DNA of 64,000 nucleotides from JANWYT01 sp034437555 (GTDB lineage Bacteria > Chloroflexota > Anaerolineae > Aggregatilineales > Phototrophicaceae), in NCBI GenBank assembly GCA_034437555.1, contig DAOTTQ010000030.1:62001-126000 (forward strand), given 5' to 3'. The number at the start of each line of letters is the position of its first letter. The first letter of the stretch is position 1. Positions 52,292 through 60,307 of the stretch are shown one piece after another. The notes beneath the pieces were generated by a model. That model worked only from the letters and a program-made list of their open reading frames with translations, was not told the origin of the DNA and did not search any database. Made by a program: the position numbers and the translations under genes.

Positions 52292-53665
52292 CTATTTTTG
52301 TTCTTCTGCAGCAGGTGCGTCGCTGGCAGGGGCATCAGCCACAGGCGCATCAACGACAGGCGCATCAACAACAGGTGCATCAGCAACAGGTGCATCAGCA
52401 ACAGGCGCATCAACCACGGGCGCATCAACAACAGGTGCATCAACAACAGGTGCATCAGCAACAGGTGCATCAGCAACAGGTGCATCAGCAACAGGTGCAT
52501 CAGCAACAGGTGCATCACCACTAGGGGTGTCCGATGCAGCAGGGGCTTCGGTGTCATCTGTTCCCCAACGTTGTGTAAAGCCTACACGGCGTTTTTCGGG
52601 TTCTAGATGGCTAATACGAAGCTCTAATCTGTCGCTCTTTTTCACGTAGCTATGGGGTTCTTTTAACGAACCATTGCCCATTTCGCTAAGGTGAAGCAAG
52701 CCTTCTAAGCCATCATCCAACGCCACAAATGCGCCAAAATCAACCACATTTGTTACAACACCCTCTACCAATTGCCCTTCGTGATAGCGGTCAGAGGCAT
52801 TTTCCCATGGGTCGCTTAATAGGCGTTTACGGCTAAGGGCAATACGGTTGGTGGTGCGGTCTAGGCTAAGGATATAAACATCAATCTTATCGCCCACACT
52901 TAATACGTCACGGGGATGGTCAACACGGTGCCACGCCAGCTCACTAACATGAATCAAGCCATCAGCACCACCAATATTGACAAACGCGCCAAAGTCACGC
53001 AAGCCCGTTACTGTACCTTGTACAACATCGGTTTCTTTAAGCTCGGCAAGCAAGCGCATCTTTTGGTTAAGGCGTGATTCTTTTTGAGCCTCGCGCTCAC
53101 TAAAAATCAGGCGGCGGCGGTCTTGTTCAACTTCAATCACCTTGACGGTTAATTTTTCGTTCATCAGCCCGCTTAGGGTATCACGGCGGTCTGGTGCAAC
53201 TGCGGTTGTTGTTAGGTGTGAGCTAGGAATAAAGCCTTCTAGGCGATTCCAGCGCACCAGCACGCCACCCTTGTTGTAACCTGTAACGGTTACGGTGGTG
53301 GGTTGTTCGTTGGTGTGTAGGTCACGGGCTTTTTCCCAGTCATAGCGTTGCATCCCCATATTGATAGATACAACAAGGTTTCCGTTTACGTCCATTGGGT
53401 TAATGATGTAAACAGGGATTTCTTGCCCCACTTGCAAGGCTTGTTTGAACTCGGTTTCCATGCGTTCTAAGTCTTGGTGTGGCACAATGCCATCTTGCTT
53501 CGCGTTTAAGTCTACGATAATTTCACGACTATCAATGGACAAAATGGTAGCAGAACGGATTTCTCCACGACGCAGGGGCGCGAATTCATAGGTTGATGCC
53601 TCAAACATTAGTGCAAAGTTGTCGTCATCGGCTATCGGTTGGTAATTCTTTAGCTCCTCACTCAT
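52292..53665 (-). CDS. Four-domain S1 RNA-binding protein, copy B, with DAPV-repeat tail
   Basis: A 457-residue paralogue of the neighbouring gene, with four S1 domains at about 33-365 that share its layout. The third domain includes GLRDFGAFVNIGGADGLIHVSELAW. Its last 85 residues are a low-complexity tail of pentapeptides DAPVA or DAPVV repeated about a dozen times, then DAPAS, DAPAA and EEQK. The tail is acidic and probably disordered. The start at 53665 follows the frame ATG nearest the first domain. The repeat is a likely slippage region. Confidence 0.9.
   Translation of the reverse strand: MSEELKNYQPIADDDNFALMFEASTYEFAPLRRGEIRSATILSIDSREIIVDLNAKQDGIVPHQDLERMETEFKQALQVGQEIPVYIINPMDVNGNLVVSINMGMQRYDWEKARDLHTNEQPTTVTVTGYNKGGVLVRWNRLEGFIPSSHLTTTAVAPDRRDTLSGLMNEKLTVKVIEVEQDRRRLIFSEREAQKESRLNQKMRLLAELKETDVVQGTVTGLRDFGAFVNIGGADGLIHVSELAWHRVDHPRDVLSVGDKIDVYILSLDRTTNRIALSRKRLLSDPWENASDRYHEGQLVEGVVTNVVDFGAFVALDDGLEGLLHLSEMGNGSLKEPHSYVKKSDRLELRISHLEPEKRRVGFTQRWGTDDTEAPAASDTPSGDAPVADAPVADAPVADAPVADAPVVDAPVVDAPVVDAPVADAPVADAPVVDAPVVDAPVADAPASDAPAAEEQK
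52316..52520 (-). repeat. 15-base tandem repeat encoding the DAPV tail
   Basis: About fourteen near-identical 15-base units (+ strand form GCATCAGCAACAGGT with a few base changes). They lie inside the copy B reading frame and encode the pentapeptide tail. Unit length of 15 keeps the frame after gain or loss of copies. Confidence 0.9.
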
Positions 53666-53864
53666 ATTTATAACCACACACCCCGTCTACAGAAGATGTG
53701 TGTTGCTCCTTTCGTTCGTGGAATTTGGTGGCACATATCTTGCCTAATTTTATAAAAGATACTTATCAGTATAACAGATTCTTGAAAAATACGCTTGCTA
53801 TTGACCTCATCATCGTGCAATCATACGACAACAAGCCATTTATTTGCATCGATTGCCCCCTTAG

Positions 53865-54389
53865 CTAGTTCTCAGGGGTGGGTTCTGGGTCGAATGCCCC
53901 CACGCGATACATCCCACGGTCTGTTTCCCACGGATACACAATATAAGCGTCGGTGGCTTCAGCGTAGTAATCAGGCTTTGCTTTGGTAAACACAGAGCGA
54001 TAAGGGTTATAGTGTAGCACGCACGTAACCGCCGTACCGCCCGCCGCACTCACGCGCTCTTTGACCGAAGTACTCGTGCGCCCACTGCCCCACACATCGT
54101 CCACAATGAGGGTTTTACGCCCGACCAACAACGAAGCGTCTGGAAACTGTAAGAAAGATGGGAAGGACATCAGTCCATTCACTTGTGTTGACGGAAAATC
54201 AACCGCCGCCGTAAGAATGTGTCCAAGGTTTAACGCCTCTGCCAATAAGCCCCCCGGTATAACGCCCCCGCGTGTAATCATCACCATTGCGCCCAATGAA
54301 CCAATGGTTTGTAATTGGGGCAAAAGAATGTCTATCAGTTTGTCTACGTCCGCCCAAGAAAGCAATTTGTGGTGCGTTGGTTGTGCCAT
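53865..54389 (-). CDS. Phosphoribosyltransferase-like protein
   Basis: A 174-residue type I PRTase. The PRPP loop is TLIVDDVWGSGRTSTSVKE at about 92-110, and the MITRGGVIPGGLLAEALN segment before it matches the binding core. Substrate specificity (purine, xanthine or other) is not clear. It is monocistronic in position, between S1 copy B and a methyltransferase gene. Confidence 0.85.
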   Translation of the reverse strand: MAQPTHHKLLSWADVDKLIDILLPQLQTIGSLGAMVMITRGGVIPGGLLAEALNLGHILTAAVDFPSTQVNGLMSFPSFLQFPDASLLVGRKTLIVDDVWGSGRTSTSVKERVSAAGGTAVTCVLHYNPYRSVFTKAKPDYYAEATDAYIVYPWETDRGMYRVGAFDPEPTPEN

Positions 54390-54445
54390 TCACGGTTGCC
54401 TTTGAAAAATGGTGTGTTGTTGCCAGATTATAGCGCGTTTTTATC

Positions 54446-55609
54446 TCATTCGCACACAATCACCACAGGTTGCCCCCGATGGCGCGTCATAAAGAGCGTA
54501 CAGGCGTTTTGACCCTTTGGTTTTAGCTGTGCCAAAACTTCTTCGGGGAGCATGGGAAACCCGCGCTTTTTAACCGTAATTTGCCCATAACCGCGTTCTC
54601 GAACATAGCTTTTAAGGCGTTTTAGCTGGAATGGCATCCACTCTAGCACACGCCAAGAGCGCACCCATACGCTGTCTATGGGCGCGTCCGACGTAAGATA
54701 GGCAATTGTGCTGTCAATCATGGTGGCGTTTAGCGCGTGGGCAAGGTGCTGAACGGCGTTTGCCCGCAGTAAACTGGCATCAGGCTCATGCAAATAAGCG
54801 CGTGGGGGCGTAATATCTACCGCTTCACTGGGTGATGACACACGCCAATGAAACGCCCCCCCTTCGGTTAAAAGTGTGGCTTGGGTATACGCTTCATTGT
54901 CGGGCGTGCGCCACAGCACCGCCTCTTTCATGTCACCCTTTACGCTAATGTACTCTAGGGCGCGACCATACGCCTCAACATCCGCCAAGTTTAGTGAGGG
55001 CGCAAGTTTTACGGCAAGTGTGGGGATGTGCCACCCCTTCACAATCGAGAGTGGCGGTTGATAGGCTTCGGGGTCAAAGAGGCGTTTGCCATCGGCATCA
55101 CGGCGGGCGGGGTCAAAAAAGAGCGCGTCATAGCCCGATGTATCCTGTAAGGTGGTGACATCGCGCACTTCAAAACGGGCGTTAATGCCCAATACTTGCG
55201 CGTTATGGGTGGCAATCGCCACGCGCACCTCATCCCAATCGAGTCCTAAAACGTCATGCCCTACGCTTGCCATGGCAAGGCTATCTGCGCCAATACCACA
55301 GCACACATCCAACACGCGCCCCCCCACGCGCCCCGCGCGATACGCCCTTACGAGGGGGTCACTGGCTTGCTCTAGTGCATCTGCCGTAAAGAGCATCACT
55401 TGGGCAGATTCACCAAACTTCGCGTGGGCTTTCTGGCGATTTTGGGCGGTTTCTAGGAGGGCAGCGGCTTCATTGGGGGTAAATGTTTTGCGAAGCCGTG
55501 TGAGAATAGTCAGCGTTTGGGCGGGTTTTAGCGTGTCACCCGCCAATGAAGCAAGGGCTTCGTGGGCGCGTGATGTTTGTAAAAAGCGAATGTCCTCAAG
55601 CGTTAGCAT
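54446..55609 (-). CDS. Class I methyltransferase with THUMP-like domain
   Basis: A 387-residue protein. An N-terminal helical region precedes motif I VLDVCCGIGADSLAMASVG at about 97-115, then GLDWDEVRVAIATHN and FFDPARRDADGKR. The C-terminal part with ITVKKRGFPMLPEEV is a THUMP-like domain seen in this family. It is probably an RNA methyltransferase, but the target is unknown. Its ATG overlaps the GNAT gene end by seven bases. Confidence 0.85.
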   Translation of the reverse strand: MLTLEDIRFLQTSRAHEALASLAGDTLKPAQTLTILTRLRKTFTPNEAAALLETAQNRQKAHAKFGESAQVMLFTADALEQASDPLVRAYRAGRVGGRVLDVCCGIGADSLAMASVGHDVLGLDWDEVRVAIATHNAQVLGINARFEVRDVTTLQDTSGYDALFFDPARRDADGKRLFDPEAYQPPLSIVKGWHIPTLAVKLAPSLNLADVEAYGRALEYISVKGDMKEAVLWRTPDNEAYTQATLLTEGGAFHWRVSSPSEAVDITPPRAYLHEPDASLLRANAVQHLAHALNATMIDSTIAYLTSDAPIDSVWVRSWRVLEWMPFQLKRLKSYVRERGYGQITVKKRGFPMLPEEVLAQLKPKGQNACTLFMTRHRGQPVVIVCE

Positions 55610-56166
55610 GAGCGTTGGGTGACTTTCTTGGACATAAAAATATCGGGCTTAAATTTGCCGTTGGCATCGGGCAAAATGCCCACCACTGTAAAGCCCACTT
55701 TTTGATAAAACGAGAACGGGTGCGGGTTTGCCTCATCTAAATTCGCAAGGCGTGCGATATGTCCGAGTGGGTCATCGTATAAATTCTCTATTTGTGAAAG
55801 TGTGGTGCGATTGTCCTCATCATCTGTCCCCAAGAAAAGCGAGTCGATGCCCTGCTCGTGCGCCCGTGCTTCTAAATGGCACAAGAGCGCACTTCCAATG
55901 CCTTTGGCTTGGCGAGTTTTGTCTATACACAAGGGATGCACTTCCCACACATGCCCATCATAGATTGGCAAATAGCCCACGCACCCTAGCACATCATGCC
56001 CCTTTAGTGCCACAAAAATACCACCTTCGCCTAAAATATCGTGAATTTCTGCTAATGCGCCCTCTAATGTGCGCCATTCGTGGGTTTGTGGAAACAAGTC
56101 CATCAAAAATTGGGCGCAGGCGGATACAAAGTATCTATCATCGGTTGTTATTGGCTGAATGTTCAT
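55603..56166 (-). CDS. GNAT-family N-acetyltransferase
   Basis: A 187-residue acetyltransferase. The acetyl-CoA-binding motif is VHPLCIDKTRQAKGIGSALLCHLE, with the QxxGxG/A element as RQAKGIGSA. LFLGTDDE and FYQKVGF are also typical. Acceptor substrate unknown. The ATG at 56166 removes five residues. It overlaps the THUMP-like gene by seven bases, so both are coupled. Confidence 0.85.
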   Translation of the reverse strand: MNIQPITTDDRYFVSACAQFLMDLFPQTHEWRTLEGALAEIHDILGEGGIFVALKGHDVLGCVGYLPIYDGHVWEVHPLCIDKTRQAKGIGSALLCHLEARAHEQGIDSLFLGTDDEDNRTTLSQIENLYDDPLGHIARLANLDEANPHPFSFYQKVGFTVVGILPDANGKFKPDIFMSKKVTQRSC

Positions 56167-56186
56167 CGTATTTTTGCCCACTCTGT

Positions 56187-57011
56187 TTACTCATCAGGTT
56201 GTTCAGCAGATGACGGGTTAAGAGGGTGTGATTGCAAGGGCAACGTCAGCGCGTTAAGGTCAGGGTTTAGCCAAACGGCAGTTTCCCACGCTTGCACGAC
56301 CTCTTTTTTATACTTTGGTACTTTGTTGATGTTGTGGATGATGCCCTTAAGTACCGCCTCTTGCATAAAGCTCACACTCTTGGGCAGGCTAGTAAATGCC
56401 AGCAAACGCCCTTCACTGGCTAAGGCGTGCCACTCGATGCGGTCATTGGGGGTGATGCGCCACACGGGCTTATTAGGCGTTTGTGTCACTAAGAAATGCA
56501 CAAAGCGTCCGCGATAGGTGTCTAGCGTAAGAACGGGCGCATCATCTAGTAGGGCTTCTTTAACGCGGTCTTGGGTGTTAGTGTGCTTGTGGGCGCGTTC
56601 TCCACGCAATAACACGCCTTCACCGTCTAAAGCAGGCTCGATTAAAATGCGTACAAAGCCCGCACTCTCCAAAGTTTTGCCATACGCCACATCAAACGCC
56701 CTAAACGGCAAAACCACCACCAAGCGTCCACCATCACGTAAGGCGTTTAGGCTGGCAGATAAAAATTCGGGCGTGGGTAAGTGGTCATAGGCAGTAATGG
56801 CATCAAGGCTTTGGGCAGGCACGCGCCAATCTTGCGGACGCAAAGAGGCGGGCAACGCCAACACATCGGGGCGCAGGGGCGCAAACACCGCCCCACACAC
56901 CGCCCCCACGTCTAGCAAACGCAGTTCAGCATCGCTGGGGGGCAATTGCTTTAGCATGGCTTCTATAAAGCGAATTTTCTTTTTATATTGCAAACTGTTG
57001 TATAAAGTCAC
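56187..57011 (-). CDS. Degenerate methyltransferase-like protein
   Basis: A 274-residue protein with the outline of a Rossmann methyltransferase. Motif I reads LLDVGAVCGAVF instead of the usual DxGxGxG, so SAM binding is doubtful. Later segments LNALRDGGRLVVVLPF and SAGFVRILIE resemble motifs VI and beyond. The C-terminal half has no recognised domain. It lies 20 bases upstream of the GNAT gene on the same strand. Confidence 0.6.
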   Translation of the reverse strand: MTLYNSLQYKKKIRFIEAMLKQLPPSDAELRLLDVGAVCGAVFAPLRPDVLALPASLRPQDWRVPAQSLDAITAYDHLPTPEFLSASLNALRDGGRLVVVLPFRAFDVAYGKTLESAGFVRILIEPALDGEGVLLRGERAHKHTNTQDRVKEALLDDAPVLTLDTYRGRFVHFLVTQTPNKPVWRITPNDRIEWHALASEGRLLAFTSLPKSVSFMQEAVLKGIIHNINKVPKYKKEVVQAWETAVWLNPDLNALTLPLQSHPLNPSSAEQPDE

Positions 57012-57041
57012 GTATCAGCCAAGCCCATCACACGAAGCGCG

Positions 57042-57260
57042 TTATTTCTTGGGGCTTTCGGCAACGCTCACCAATGCAATAAATTCTTCCCATTCTTCTT
57101 GAAAGAAGTGCAAGGTAATGCTTCCCAGTTCCAGATGATACACGGTTTCGCCGTCGGGTTCATGCGATATCCACGCGATATAGTTTTCGGTTTCTGCTAA
57201 TGTGTCGGTTGGCACAACATCTTCTGCGTCTTGTTTGGGTTGCTTCTTGGGGTTAGCCAT
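57042..57260 (-). CDS. Small protein of unknown function
   Basis: A 72-residue acidic protein. It begins with a Lys/Gln-rich segment (NPKKQPKQDAED) and ends with FFQEEWEEFIALVSVAE, a plausible helix. No family recognised. It is in the same direction as the methyltransferase-like gene downstream, 30 bases away. Confidence 0.55.
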   Translation of the reverse strand: MANPKKQPKQDAEDVVPTDTLAETENYIAWISHEPDGETVYHLELGSITLHFFQEEWEEFIALVSVAESPKK

Positions 57261-57400
57261 TGTTTCTCCTGTAAAAATCGGGCGTGCATCGTTTCTATTC
57301 TAACTGAAAATTGGTTTCAACTGCAAAACGGCTAATAACAGCACAAATCCCCCAAACACTTCACACCATAGGGAACTTAACAACGCCATGCTGTCACATC

Positions 57401-57422
57401 AAAAAAGGGGCTTTCGCCCCTT
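57401..57422 (-). terminator. Intrinsic terminator of pnp
   Basis: On the minus strand AAGGGGC-GAAA-GCCCCTT followed by TTTT. It lies 48 bases after the pnp stop. Confidence 0.9.
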
Positions 57423-57469
57423 CTCTTGTGTTCTTGTGGATGCGCTTGGTTTTAGCGCAATTAGGCGTG

Positions 57470-59746
57470 TTAGCTACGGTCTCCGCCGCCGCCACCGCCA
57501 CCGCGACGGTCTCCACCACCACCGCCACCGCGACGGTCTCCACCACCGCCACCACGACGGTCTCCACCACCGCCCGAAGGACGTTGGTTAGCGCGGTCAC
57601 GTTCACGGGCTTCTTCGGGTGTCCAGCTTTCTAGCACAGCTTGACGGCTAAGGCGTACGCGACCGCTTTGGTCTACGTCAGTCACCATTACCATCAGTTC
57701 TTCGCCAATCTTAAATTCCTCTGTCACCGATTCAATGCGATAATCGGCAAGTTGTGACACATGCACCAAGCCCTCTTTATTGGGCAAGAACTCGACAAAT
57801 GCGCCGTAGGCTTCTAGGCGGGTAATTTTGCCCGTGTAGATTTGCCCCACTTCGGCATCTTCGGTAATGCCGCGCACTTTGGCTTCGGCTTGGCTAACGG
57901 CGATGGGGTCATTGCCTGCAATGAGTACCGTACCGTCTTCTTGAATTTCAATTTTAACGCCAGTGGATTCTTGAATCCCTCGAACTGTCTTACCACCGGG
58001 ACCAATGAGTGCGCCGATTTTTTCAGGGTCAATCTTCACTGTGGTAATTCTGGGGGCATACGCGCTTAGTTCGGTGCGATACTCTGGCAATACGTCTAGC
58101 ATGACCTTTAAGATATGCAAACGCGCGTCAAGGGCTTGCTTAAGGGCTTGCGTCATGATGGCGTGGGTGACACCGCTAATTTTGATGTCCATTTGAAGCG
58201 CGGTAATACCATTTGCCGTACCCGCAACCTTAAAGTCCATATCGCCAAGGTGGTCTTCTAGCCCTTGGATATCGGTTAGCACAGAGTAATCTTCACCATC
58301 CATAATCAAGCCCATAGCGATGCCTGCCACAGGGCTTTTGATGGGAACGCCTGCGTCCATAAGTGCCAACGTGCTACCACACACACTACCCATAGAGGTG
58401 CTACCATTGGAACTCATGACTTCACTGACTAAGCGAATGGTGTAAGGGAAGTCTTTTTCGGGGGGAAGCATGGGCACAAGTGCCACTTCTGCCAAAGACC
58501 CATGACCGATTTCACGGCGTTTTGGGCTACCCACACGCCCGGTTTCACCCACGCTATAGGGGGGGAAATTGTAATGGTGCATATAGCGTTTAATGTCTCC
58601 GGGGTCAATGCCGTCCAACATTTGCGAATCGCGGGTTGTCCCTAGTGTCGCAATGGTTAAGACTTGTGTTTGCCCACGTTGGAAAAGCCCACTGCCGTGA
58701 ACGCGAGGCACAAACCCCACCTGTGCAGAAAGCGGGCGAATTTCGGTCATAGCGCGTCCATCGGGGCGAACTTTGTCCTTCGTAATGCGATAGCGCACTT
58801 CTTCTTTGAATACCGTGTTGACAGCTTCTTTTACGTCTTTTAGTTTAACGGGTGTTTCGCCTTCAGCCAATTCGGCGTTCTTAGCTTCGTATTCAGCACG
58901 TAATGCTTCCCGAATTTCTTCTAGGGCTTCGTTACGGTCATCACGGGCGGTCATTTCGACAACAATTTTCTTGATGGGGGCTTCAACGCGCTGGCGCACT
59001 TCAGCTAACAAGGTTTCATCCAACAGTTTTTGCACGATGGGTGATTTTTCCTTGCCAATTTCGGCGGCAATTTGGCGTTGTAGCTCTACCAGGGGCGCAA
59101 TAGTGCGTTGTGCCAAGTCTAGGGCTTTTAGCATGGTTTCTTCGTCTACTTCGTTTGCGCCACATTCCACCATATTGATGGCGGTATCTGTGCCAGAAAC
59201 GCGCAAGTCCAAACGGCTGTTTTCCATTTGTTGGATGCTGGGGTTGACGATGAGTTCCCCATCAACTAAGCCAATGCGTGCGCCTGCCACGGGCCCATTC
59301 CACTCGATATTGCTAATCATAATGGCAAGGCTGGCAGCAAAAATGCCAATCATGTCCACTTGGTGTTCTTGGTCACTGCTAAGTGACATCAAAACCACTT
59401 GGACTTCGTTAATCATGCCATCAGGAAAGAGGGGACGGAGTGTGCGGTCAATCACACGGCTGATGAGGATAGCGCGGTCACCGGGGCGACCTTCACGGCG
59501 CATAAAACTGCCGGGAATACGCCCAACGGCGTACAATCTTTCTTCATAGTCTACCGAAAGCGGGAAGAAGTCTTGTTCTTCGCGCGCGTTTTTGTTCATG
59601 GTCGCGCTACAAAATAGCATGGTATCACCAATGCGAACTGTAACCGCACCGCCTGCTAATTCGGCAAGCCGACCAATTTCAACGTGCAACGTTTCGTTGC
59701 CAAGCTGAATATCGTAATTATGGATTTTCTTTTCTTGCGTAACCAT
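57470..59746 (-). CDS. pnp: Polyribonucleotide nucleotidyltransferase
   Basis: A 758-residue PNPase, the phosphorolytic 3'-5' exoribonuclease of the degradosome. Two RNase PH domains are visible, the first with YEERLYAVGRIPGSFMRREGRP and the second with VLTIATLGTTRDSQ, plus SEVMSSNGSTSMGSVCG. A KH domain with IGPGGKTVRGIQE is at about 555-610, and an S1 domain with LEAYGAFVEFLPNKEGLVHVSQ is at about 620-690. The tail from about 715 is a Gly-rich repeat of GGGGDRR type, RGG-like. It lies downstream of rpsO. A structured leader precedes it. Confidence 0.97.
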   Translation of the reverse strand: MVTQEKKIHNYDIQLGNETLHVEIGRLAELAGGAVTVRIGDTMLFCSATMNKNAREEQDFFPLSVDYEERLYAVGRIPGSFMRREGRPGDRAILISRVIDRTLRPLFPDGMINEVQVVLMSLSSDQEHQVDMIGIFAASLAIMISNIEWNGPVAGARIGLVDGELIVNPSIQQMENSRLDLRVSGTDTAINMVECGANEVDEETMLKALDLAQRTIAPLVELQRQIAAEIGKEKSPIVQKLLDETLLAEVRQRVEAPIKKIVVEMTARDDRNEALEEIREALRAEYEAKNAELAEGETPVKLKDVKEAVNTVFKEEVRYRITKDKVRPDGRAMTEIRPLSAQVGFVPRVHGSGLFQRGQTQVLTIATLGTTRDSQMLDGIDPGDIKRYMHHYNFPPYSVGETGRVGSPKRREIGHGSLAEVALVPMLPPEKDFPYTIRLVSEVMSSNGSTSMGSVCGSTLALMDAGVPIKSPVAGIAMGLIMDGEDYSVLTDIQGLEDHLGDMDFKVAGTANGITALQMDIKISGVTHAIMTQALKQALDARLHILKVMLDVLPEYRTELSAYAPRITTVKIDPEKIGALIGPGGKTVRGIQESTGVKIEIQEDGTVLIAGNDPIAVSQAEAKVRGITEDAEVGQIYTGKITRLEAYGAFVEFLPNKEGLVHVSQLADYRIESVTEEFKIGEELMVMVTDVDQSGRVRLSRQAVLESWTPEEARERDRANQRPSGGGGDRRGGGGGDRRGGGGGGDRRGGGGGGGDRS
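57475..57570 (-). repeat. Imperfect tandem repeat encoding the pnp Gly-rich tail
   Basis: About three imperfect units of roughly 30 bases with a (GGTGGC)n/GACCGTCG-type core on the minus strand. They encode GGGGDRR repeats at the C-terminal end of PNPase. Confidence 0.8.
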
Positions 59747-59773
59747 TGATGAGCCTTTCACATTAAACGATTA

Positions 59774-59857
59774 CGCCCGATGGGTAGGACTTGCTGGATG
59801 AAGCGAGCTAATAAGCCATCAGCTAACCTCACTCGGCAATTCCTAGCATATCGGGCG
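59774..59857 (-). ncRNA. Structured leader or intergenic hairpin before pnp
   Basis: A long imperfect stem in the rpsO-pnp gap. The outer arms CGCCCGAT/ATCGGGCG pair perfectly (8 bases). Inside are TAGGA/TCCTA, TTGC/GCAA and CGAG/CTCG, separated by small bulges. In other bacteria such a hairpin is cut by RNase III and then removed by PNPase for autoregulation; that role is inference here. Confidence 0.55.
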
Positions 59858-59920
59858 CGTGTTGTAAGGGGCAAGCAGGATTGCACGCCCCCCCAAATAA
59901 TTGTAGCACACAAAGACAAA

Positions 59921-60190
59921 TTAGCGACGAAGACCCAAACGGCTAAGCAAACTACGGTACATTTCGGGGTTCTTACGGCTAACATACTTTAGGTGGCTGC
60001 GACGTTGCCCTACCAACGCCAGCAAACCACGACGGCTGTGTTCGTCATGCTTGTGGGTGCGCAGGTGGTCGGTCAGTTGAACGATACGTTCTGTCAAAAG
60101 TGCAATTTGCACTTCAGGAGAACCCGTATCACCTTCAAAACGGGCAAAATCTTTGATGATAGTGTCTTTCTCGTCTTTATTTAGTGGCAT
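59921..60190 (-). CDS. rpsO: 30S ribosomal protein S15
   Basis: An 89-residue ribosomal protein. The S15 pattern is full: FARFEGDTGSPEVQIALLTERI, LTDHLRTHKHDEHSRRGLL and SHLKYVSRKNPEMYRSLL. The start at 60190 removes a false 21-residue extension. It precedes pnp as in many bacteria. It binds 16S rRNA early in 30S assembly and may control its own mRNA, which is not visible here. Confidence 0.97.
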   Translation of the reverse strand: MPLNKDEKDTIIKDFARFEGDTGSPEVQIALLTERIVQLTDHLRTHKHDEHSRRGLLALVGQRRSHLKYVSRKNPEMYRSLLSRLGLRR

Positions 60191-60307
60191 GTCCGAACAT
60201 CCTTTATCTTGAAGGTCGCCAAATGGGTTGGAATGCCTTAACCCATTGGTCAATTCATTTTAACCTGTACATTATAGCAGAGGGGCAAAAGTGTCACAAT
60301 AGCGCAC

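Noticed and set aside
52298..52649. Long plus-strand frames rich in Thr/Gly/Ala or Gln/His
   Set aside because: They are shadows of the 15-base repeat that encodes the DAPV tail on the minus strand.
57311..57634. Plus-strand frames rich in Ala/Thr/Val
   Set aside because: They are the complement of the pnp Gly-rich repeats.
58800..59550. Long plus-strand frame of 247 codons across pnp
   Set aside because: It lies opposite the well-supported pnp gene and has no recognisable domain.
59774..59857. Possible tRNA because of an 8-base closing stem and about 84-base span
   Set aside because: No T-arm GTTC-type loop and no D-arm; internal pairing forms one long rod instead of a cloverleaf.
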